Shown: positions 1 to 5,080 of the stretch, piece after piece
How the letters are laid out: every line of letters starts with the position of its first letter
Position numbering within the stretch: the stretch's first letter is position 1
Assembly: GCA_003448025.1 (NCBI GenBank)
Contig: DLXL01000583.1
Location: 8,730-15,633 of the forward strand
Source: Saprospirales bacterium
Lineage (GTDB): Bacteria > Bacteroidota > Bacteroidia > Chitinophagales > Saprospiraceae
Direction of reading: 5' to 3'
Length of the DNA: 6,904 bases
The notes under the pieces: generated by a model
What the model saw: the letters and a program-made list of their open reading frames with translations, nothing else
Databases searched by the model: none
What the model was told of the DNA's origin: nothing
Made by a program: the position numbers and the translations under genes

Positions 1-1
1 A

Positions 2-2893
2 ACGGGCAGACTAATTCGCTCCATAGAAACTCCGTTGCCGGTTTCGAGCATCTCCTTGTCGAAAGATGGCAGTCTCTTATTATGTGGCACCTATTGCGGT
101 GCGACCCAATACTTAATGGATTCCGGGGTGATACCAAATATCAATACTGAAATCCAGCTTTGGGATATGGTTTCAGCAAAAAAGATCCGCACGTTAAAAT
201 CCTTCAACCAACCAGTCTGTATTGAGAATGTTACCATCTCAGAAGATGGGAAATGGGCCATCGCCAGGTATGAGGATAAAGCTACCCTTTGGGATACGGG
301 CGCCGGAAAGGAAAAATGGACGATAAAGATTCAGGGAAATCCTGTTTTCGCTCTTGATGGCACTCATTTGGCCATAGGAGGCAATTCGCTGCACTGGGTG
401 GATTGCAATACCGGACAAGCTACCATGATCCTTAAAGACTCCTGTGCGTTTTTTACCTGTACAAAAAATGAAGTACTGATACTTGACCTTGCGAGCAGGT
501 TAAAACACTGGGATATAAAGAGCCAATCCTTTACCTCGGTGATAACGGTTGATCTGGGAATTAGTGATCTGAATATTGGGCTTACACAGGATGTCCGTTT
601 CTCACAGGATGGTACACAAATAGCTGCATTATATTATACAGCGGAGGCAAATGGGATGAGATTCAAGAGTTTGGATGTGCGCGATGGCCATCAGATCCTG
701 TTGAAAGACGGAATTGAGTTCGGTGATGGATCGATCATGTTTACGCCAAACTTACAATACTATATCAACACGCCAGTGACGGATGTGGCAGATGTGCGTG
801 CCGGCATGAGTGCTTATTCCATTAGCTCAGGTAAATTCTCCCATTATTTTGGATTGAAACTGTTGGAAACCACCACTCATACCAACATGTTTCTACCTAA
901 GGGCAAAGTGTATAACCAGGGAAAACTGATTTACATCAACCGGGACAGCAGTTTTATGCCTGTGCCTAGTACACTTTTACTCCCGGAGCGCGCCCTGGTA
1001 ATCAGTGGGGTGGAAACCGACTCTTTAAAGTATTATGCTGAAAATCAGGTTCTTACAGATGATAAACGATGGCGGGTGGAGTGCAAGGACCACATTTCCT
1101 ACCAAATTTATAACGCAGCCAACGGGGAACTGGTGGCCACCTTGTTGCTGGCCGAAACCTCTCCTGAATATACCGATTCCGGCTACGATGACCGGGCTAG
1201 TCGTATCTGGGCTGTCACGACCCCTTCAGGCCTTTTTGATGCCTCGCCGGAAATGATGGAGAACCTGCATTATGTGCTCGGCATGGAGGTGATTGAGCTG
1301 AGTCAGCTGAAAGAACGTTATTATGAGCCGGGACTTTTAACCAAGCTGATGGGCATTTCCGGCAGCGAACTGCGCAATGTGGCCGCTTTAAACAATGTAG
1401 CGCTGTATCCGGAAATCAGTGCAGCCATCGAAAACAATCAGTTGCGCATCACCTTAACGGAACGCAGCGGTGCTATGGGCAAACTCAGTCTGTTCGTCAA
1501 CGGAAAACAGATGAACCCTGATATTAACCCCGACAGGCAAAAATCCCTCACGGTAAATCTCGACGAGTTCTCCGCTCAATACAGAGCAGATGTACCCAAT
1601 ACCATAGGTCTGGTAGCCTATAATGCAGGCGACTGGTTAAAAAGCCAGCCTTTTGAAGTCCCGTACAATCCGGTAGGGGCGCGGGGCAACAATACGGGTG
1701 GTCCAAAACTCTCCGAGTGCGGCGCTGTAAAGCCAACCTTGTACCTGCTGATGATTGGAACCTCTACTTACAACGATGCAAGTAAAAACTTGGTTTATCC
1801 GGATCTCGATGCCGCCGAAATGGCCAAAGCCCTCAGTAGTACAGGAAAAGTGCTTTTTGGAGATAAGGTTCAGCTGAAATTATTATCAACCGCCGGAAAT
1901 GGCGTGGAAATATCCAGCAAAGCCAACATTGAAAAGGCCTTTGCAGAGTATGCACAAAATGCAACCCCCTGCGATGTTTTAGTGGTGTATTTCTCCGGTC
2001 ATGGTTCTACCTGGGGCAAAGCAGGCGATAAAACCAACTTTTACTATCTGACCAAAGACATCACCAGTACCAAACTGGCTGATGATGCCATCCGGAACGC
2101 TTATGCCGTTTCTGATGAAGAGCTAACCAAATGGCTTGCGGCGATACCTGCTCAGAAACAAGTATTGATCCTGGATGCCTGTAACTCCGGTAAAGCGGCA
2201 GAAACCTTTAGCGGGATCGGAACAAGAGATCTGAATACTTCTCAGGTGATTGCCTTCGAATTGATGAAGGACCGCACCGGCACCTTCATTCTAACCGGCA
2301 GTGCCGCAGATATGGTGAGTTTTGAAGCCAGTCAATATGGTCAGGGCTTGCTTACTTATAGTTTGCTGGAAGGGATCAACGGCGCCGCGCTGAAAGATGG
2401 AAAATATGTAGATATCATGACCTTGTTTCAAAATTCAAGGGATGTGGTGCCGAAGTTGGCTGCCAATATCAAGCAATTGCAAACACCGGTCATCGCCGCG
2501 CCAAAAGGGGCTGCGAGTTCTCCCATCGGCATCAAGGACGGCAGTGTAAAAATCAACCTCCCCCAGCCAAAGCCGGTCATTATTCGAAGCAATTTCCAGG
2601 ATCGCGACAATTTCAACGACGGTCTCGGTCTTACCCAGGCGCTCAACGGTTATTTCCATGATCAAACAGCCAAGGGGGCTCAGGCCAGATTTGTATACTA
2701 TGACATCCCTGAATTTCCGCAAGGATTTTCCATACGCGGTAATTATTCCATCGCGGGCGACCAGGTAAACATAGCCGGTCGATTGTTTAAAGGCGACGCT
2801 CCGGTAGGTGCAGCCTTTCAGGTGACAGGCAGTAAGGAGCCGGATGCTTTGGTAAAACTGATCTTAAAAGAGATCGGCCCCAATATTAAGTAA
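2..2893 (+). CDS. WD40-caspase (peptidase C14) family protein, 5' end missing
   Basis: Seen: the frame is open from the left edge (base 2) to TAA at 2891-2893, 963 residues. A TTG at base 35 falls inside a WD40 blade and is not the start, so the true start and any signal peptide lie outside the window. Order of parts: degenerate WD40 blades to about base 1200 (for example EIQLWDMVSAKKIRTLK, then DKATLWDTGAGK); a linker near 1206-1370 with TPSGLFDAS, LHYVLGMEVIELSQLK and YYEPGLL; an Ig-like region at about 1400-1670 with LFVNGKQ; a caspase domain at about 1730-2430; a C-terminal domain at about 2570-2890. The caspase part has the catalytic His in YFSGHGS (codon 2000-2002), the catalytic Cys in LILDACNSG (codon 2180-2182), and GLLTYSLLEGINGAA near its end. 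Family knowledge: C14 peptidases use this His-Cys dyad, and bacterial ones often cleave after Arg or Lys. Inferred: an active protease whose propeller senses or binds a partner, probably exported because its neighbouring paralogues are. The C-terminal domain faintly resembles TolB/FlgO-type modules. The substrate is unknown. Confidence 0.93.
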   Translation, partial: TGRLIRSIETPLPVSSISLSKDGSLLLCGTYCGATQYLMDSGVIPNINTEIQLWDMVSAKKIRTLKSFNQPVCIENVTISEDGKWAIARYEDKATLWDTGAGKEKWTIKIQGNPVFALDGTHLAIGGNSLHWVDCNTGQATMILKDSCAFFTCTKNEVLILDLASRLKHWDIKSQSFTSVITVDLGISDLNIGLTQDVRFSQDGTQIAALYYTAEANGMRFKSLDVRDGHQILLKDGIEFGDGSIMFTPNLQYYINTPVTDVADVRAGMSAYSISSGKFSHYFGLKLLETTTHTNMFLPKGKVYNQGKLIYINRDSSFMPVPSTLLLPERALVISGVETDSLKYYAENQVLTDDKRWRVECKDHISYQIYNAANGELVATLLLAETSPEYTDSGYDDRASRIWAVTTPSGLFDASPEMMENLHYVLGMEVIELSQLKERYYEPGLLTKLMGISGSELRNVAALNNVALYPEISAAIENNQLRITLTERSGAMGKLSLFVNGKQMNPDINPDRQKSLTVNLDEFSAQYRADVPNTIGLVAYNAGDWLKSQPFEVPYNPVGARGNNTGGPKLSECGAVKPTLYLLMIGTSTYNDASKNLVYPDLDAAEMAKALSSTGKVLFGDKVQLKLLSTAGNGVEISSKANIEKAFAEYAQNATPCDVLVVYFSGHGSTWGKAGDKTNFYYLTKDITSTKLADDAIRNAYAVSDEELTKWLAAIPAQKQVLILDACNSGKAAETFSGIGTRDLNTSQVIAFELMKDRTGTFILTGSAADMVSFEASQYGQGLLTYSLLEGINGAALKDGKYVDIMTLFQNSRDVVPKLAANIKQLQTPVIAAPKGAASSPIGIKDGSVKINLPQPKPVIIRSNFQDRDNFNDGLGLTQALNGYFHDQTAKGAQARFVYYDIPEFPQGFSIRGNYSIAGDQVNIAGRLFKGDAPVGAAFQVTGSKEPDALVKLILKEIGPNIK

Positions 2894-2913
2894 GTGGAGG
2901 AACTTCCAGAAAG

Positions 2914-3168
2914 TTGAAAAAGACTTATCCTATATCCATGAAATATCCCATCCTTCTTTTCCTGCTCCCCTGGTTTTTGCAGGCCCAAACGCCGAGGCTG
3001 ATGGTACCGGTGGCGCATACCCAAGTGGTTAAGTCGGTTGCTTTTTCCCCAAACGGAAAGACCGTCCTGACGGGCAGTAAGGATAATACGGGGAAGTTGC
3101 GGCACCTGAACGGGCGAGAAATCCAATCCATTCCCGCTGCACAGAGGAAAGCAGGTAAAAACACCTGA
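2914..3168 (+). pseudogene. Truncated 5' remnant of a secreted WD40 (probably WD40-caspase) gene
   Basis: Seen: a short frame begins 20 bases after the stop of the caspase gene. TTG at 2914 has a GGAGG 13 bases upstream; ATG at 2938 gives 76 residues and a cleaner signal peptide, MKYPILLFLLPWFLQAQ, so either start is possible. After the signal comes a first WD40 blade: LMVPVAHT, VKSVAFSPNGKTVLTGSKDN and LNGREIQSI. It aligns well with the start of the protein at 5081 (IPIGHT, SPDGKYWITGS, MEIRTL). The signature WD at the blade end is replaced by RH (GKLRHL), and after IQSI the frame continues as unrelated PAAQRKAGKNT and stops. The last bases overlap the likely terminator of the opposing thioredoxin gene. 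Inferred: the surviving 5' end of a WD40 paralogue cut off by deletion or recombination near 3130-3155. One blade cannot form a propeller. A small secreted peptide made from an intact frame cannot be excluded. Confidence 0.6.
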
Positions 3169-3183
3169 CGTCATTTTCAGGTG
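3157..3183 (-). terminator. Probable intrinsic terminator of the thioredoxin-family gene
   Basis: Read on the minus strand, CACCTGA, an 8-base loop and TCAGGTG form a perfect 7-bp stem followed directly by five T residues. It lies about 60 bases past the stop of the minus-strand thioredoxin gene. On the plus strand the same hairpin has no T tract, so it should work in one direction only. It overlaps the last codons of the WD40 remnant. The stem is short with modest GC, hence moderate confidence. Confidence 0.5.
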
Positions 3184-3244
3184 ATTGTACGCTTTATTCG
3201 TGGACGCTGTAAGATTTACCTTTGAATCAAAAAAAGAATCTGCC

Positions 3245-3760
3245 TCACTGCTTCACTAATTCCTCCAGCATTTTGATACTGCCTGGACTGGCCCAGTTGC
3301 GGTAACCTTCTTCCTCCTTCACTACCTGACCGTTTTTATCAATCAGTAGGGTAGTGGGGAGGGCCACAACAAACACATTCAAATAACTTCCCTCCAATTT
3401 GCCAAACTGAAAACTAAACTTGTTTTTTTTGAGGTAAGACTGAATGGTAGGCACAGGTTCGTTGCTTACAGCGAGAAAAACAATCTGTTCTTTGAATTGC
3501 TGAGACGCTTTTTCAATGGATTGCATTTCCCCTACACAGGGGCCGCACCAGGTGGCCCAGAAATTGAGAAAAACCGGTTTTCCAGCGAAATCCGAAAGCT
3601 TCACAGGCTTGCCATCCAGGTCGGTCATGTTTAACCTTGCAATCCGATCATTAGGATCGGCTGGCTTTTCAGGAACCTTAACGGTTTCTTTAGGACCACT
3701 GCATTGCCAGAAAATCAGGGATAGCAGGAAAACAAATTGAATGAATTTTGGAAAAAACAT
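3245..3760 (-). CDS. TlpA/ResA-like thioredoxin-fold lipoprotein
   Basis: Probable envelope-anchored thiol-disulfide oxidoreductase. ATG at 3758-3760 is chosen (171 residues); an in-frame TTG at 3778 would add six residues (MCKLCN) before the signal and looks less natural. No clear Shine-Dalgarno site is visible, as is usual in Bacteroidota. Numbered from the ATG: a hydrophobic signal (residues 1-19) runs to Cys20 in LIFWQCSGP, a lipoprotein-like site with an atypical FWQ before the Cys. A Pro/Lys-rich tether follows (about 21-40), then the thioredoxin fold: LDGKPVKLSDFAGKPVFLNF, the active site WCGPC (Cys72 and Cys75), and ALPTTLLIDKNG containing the cis-proline (Pro135). Length and order fit the TlpA/ResA branch of the AhpC/TSA-Redoxin superfamily. 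Family knowledge: such proteins reduce or isomerise disulfides outside the cytoplasm, for instance in cytochrome c maturation. No cytochrome gene is in view, so the substrate is open. It diverges from the OmpA gene across about 120 bases and is convergent with the WD40 remnant. Confidence 0.92.
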   Translation of the reverse strand: MFFPKFIQFVFLLSLIFWQCSGPKETVKVPEKPADPNDRIARLNMTDLDGKPVKLSDFAGKPVFLNFWATWCGPCVGEMQSIEKASQQFKEQIVFLAVSNEPVPTIQSYLKKNKFSFQFGKLEGSYLNVFVVALPTTLLIDKNGQVVKEEEGYRNWASPGSIKMLEELVKQ

Positions 3761-3799
3761 ATTACAGAGTTTGCACAATCAGTGTAGTTTTACGCGAAG

Positions 3800-3830
3800 T
3801 TTGTAAGAGCCGGGCTAAAAATTAGATTTT
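3800..3830 (+). promoter_or_regulatory. Candidate Bacteroidota-type promoter for the OmpA-family gene
   Basis: TTTG at 3800-3803 is followed, after exactly 19 bases, by TAGATTTT at 3823-3830. This matches the known Bacteroidota pattern (TTTG at -33, TAnnTTTG at -7) except for the last base. Transcription would start near 3837, leaving a leader of about 45 bases before the ATG at 3883. The -7 box overlaps a small palindrome (AGATT, TT, AATCT at 3824-3835). This is a pattern match only, with no experimental support. Confidence 0.4.
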
Positions 3831-3882
3831 AATCTGGTTTGGCCCCGCCAAATGTAGCAGTTTTTTAAATCACTCATGAACT

Positions 3883-4995
3883 ATGCGTAATTCCGCACTC
3901 CTACTTCTGATTGCATTTTTGTCATTCCAGCAATTGTTTGCCCAAAACTACCCGGAAAACCCTGAGCCCGGCGCATGCTACATCCGCTGCCCGATCGAAG
4001 AAATTACTGAAATTGAAAAGGTAATAACCACTCCGTCCTACTTTGATTATAAAGTAGTACCGGCTGTGTATAAAACGGTAGAAGAACAGGTATTGGTAAA
4101 AGAGGCCTCCAAAAGGTTTGAGTACGTGCCGGCCGTTTATAAGGAAGTTACGGATACCATTTTGATTGAAGAACCAATAGGTAAAATCACCGTAATTCCG
4201 GTAAGAACGCTGGACACATTTGATGTCATTGAAATTCAACCGGCTTTCTCCAGGTTTGAATCCCGTCCAGCTCTTGCCGGATGCAAGTCACTTATACCGG
4301 GCGATTGTGATGTGATTTGTTATGTTGTGTATGATGCCATCAAAAAGGAAATTCCGGTGCGGAAAATTTTGGCCAGACCCACCATTACCAGAGAAAAACA
4401 GAAGCCACGTTTCAAGACATACAAACGCAGGGAAATTGCTACACCAGCCACCGTCAGAGAAATAGAAATACCGGCTGAATATATGACCATTCAAAAACGG
4501 GTATTGGTGAAGGATGAAACGGTTGATTCTGTGGAGGTGGGCGCCGTGGTACGTGAAGAGGTGATTCAGGTGCGTGATGTACGGAACAGTGGCTCCAGCG
4601 ATGGGTACGAATGGCGTAAAATAGATTGTAAATTGCTGGATTACAATGTGTTGCCTATTTATTATGGTTTCAACAGCGATGTGTTGGATGCCAAAGCAAA
4701 GGCCGTCATTGATAAAGAATTACTTGCCCTTTTGATCAATAAACCCGAAATTCGGGTGGAGATCAATTCTCATACAGATTCCCGCTCTTCTGACGATTTT
4801 AATCTGGATTTGTCTGAACGCCGTGCAAGAGCTGTGGTAGATTACCTCGCTTCCCGGGGAATCAAACGCTCCCGCATGGAATTCCATGGTTATGGAGAGA
4901 CTCAACTCGTAAACCATTGCGGTAATGGTGTTGAGTGTACGGAAGAACAGCACGCAAAAAACAGGCGCACTGAGTTCCGGGTATTACCCAGGTAA
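3883..4995 (+). CDS. OmpA-family peptidoglycan-binding protein with VPAxYK repeats
   Basis: Seen: 370 residues from ATG at 3883 to TAA at 4993-4995. A signal peptide (MRNSALLLLIAFLSFQQLFA, about residues 1-20) supports this start; the leader is AT-rich with no Shine-Dalgarno site. Residues 59-127 hold three 23-residue repeats beginning VPAVYKTV, VPAVYKEV and IPVRTLDT; related units occur near 196-230 (IPAEYMTI, RVLVKDE). Residues 259-370 are an OmpA C-terminal domain: IYYGFNSDVL, SHTDSRSSDDFN (297-308), LSERRARAVVDYL, GYGE and the terminal NRRTEF (360-365). Asp299 and the Arg of NRR fit the usual contacts with diaminopimelate of peptidoglycan. Eight cysteines are present (32, 36, 134, 142, 146, 249, 346, 352). 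Inferred role: an outer-envelope structural protein tethering the membrane to the cell wall, the repeats forming a beta-rich periplasmic or surface stalk. No 8-stranded OmpA barrel is evident. The divergent thioredoxin gene might service its disulfides. Confidence 0.93.
   Translation: MRNSALLLLIAFLSFQQLFAQNYPENPEPGACYIRCPIEEITEIEKVITTPSYFDYKVVPAVYKTVEEQVLVKEASKRFEYVPAVYKEVTDTILIEEPIGKITVIPVRTLDTFDVIEIQPAFSRFESRPALAGCKSLIPGDCDVICYVVYDAIKKEIPVRKILARPTITREKQKPRFKTYKRREIATPATVREIEIPAEYMTIQKRVLVKDETVDSVEVGAVVREEVIQVRDVRNSGSSDGYEWRKIDCKLLDYNVLPIYYGFNSDVLDAKAKAVIDKELLALLINKPEIRVEINSHTDSRSSDDFNLDLSERRARAVVDYLASRGIKRSRMEFHGYGETQLVNHCGNGVECTEEQHAKNRRTEFRVLPR
4057..4263 (+). repeat. Three tandem 23-residue repeats inside the OmpA-family gene
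   Basis: Three consecutive 69-base units (4057-4125, 4126-4194, 4195-4263) encode repeats of exactly 23 residues. Units 1 and 2 share VPAVYKxV followed by an alternating hydrophobic stretch (EEQVLVKEAS, TDTILIEEPI); unit 3 is degenerate (IPVRTLDTFDVIEIQPA). A further copy with 24 residues begins at base 4468 (IPAEYMTIQKRVLVKDET). The similarity is at protein rather than DNA level, so the duplication is old. The alternation suggests short beta strands. Confidence 0.75.
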
Positions 4996-5009
4996 ATTCA
5001 GATTTTTTT
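4977..5009 (+). terminator. Weak candidate terminator after the OmpA-family gene
   Basis: CC-GGGT, loop ATT, ACCC-A-GG at 4977-4992 forms a short stem with a one-base bulge that overlaps the last codons. A run of seven T residues follows at 5003-5009, but about ten bases separate stem and T tract, which is poor for an intrinsic terminator. If it does not work, the WD40 gene at 5081 could be cotranscribed with the OmpA gene (85-base gap). Confidence 0.22.
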
Positions 5010-5080
5010 GTTCTCTTCATCCTGTAAGCACTGTTGCTTTCAGGTGGCGGAGCTATGTCTGGAATTAAATTAAGATGTTT

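Noticed and set aside
35..37. TTG as the start of the caspase gene
   Set aside because: The frame is open from base 2 and the bases before it (TGRLIRSIET) continue a WD40 blade; the gene begins outside the window.
2435..2722. Minus-strand open frames opposite the end of the caspase gene (also 2428-2646 and 2818-3174)
   Set aside because: They lie opposite well-supported coding sequence or the WD40 stub and show no domain, signal peptide or start region of their own.
3224..3240. GAATC, seven A, GAATC just after the thioredoxin stop, considered as a terminator
   Set aside because: The GAATC copies are direct, not inverted, so no hairpin precedes the T run on the minus strand; the better terminator lies at 3157-3183.
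3516..3740. Plus-strand open frame opposite the thioredoxin gene
   Set aside because: It is antisense to a clear WCGPC thioredoxin coding region and has no recognisable features.
3849..3856. Exact TAnnTTTG box (TACATTTG) on the minus strand as thioredoxin-gene promoter
   Set aside because: No TTG/TTTG box lies at the right distance upstream. A second candidate, TAATTTTT at 3817-3824, has a TTTG only at a 24-base spacing. Neither is good enough to call.
4057..4263. CRISPR-like or DNA tandem repeat
   Set aside because: The units match at protein level only, not at DNA level, and have no spacers.
3922..4953. Minus-strand frames opposite the OmpA gene
   Set aside because: Shadows of strong coding sequence; their composition mirrors the repeats on the other strand.
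5007..5041. TTTG at 5007 with TTGCTTTC at 5034 as a promoter for the right-hand WD40 gene
   Set aside because: The -7 box misses two defined positions and the spacer is 23 bases; too weak.
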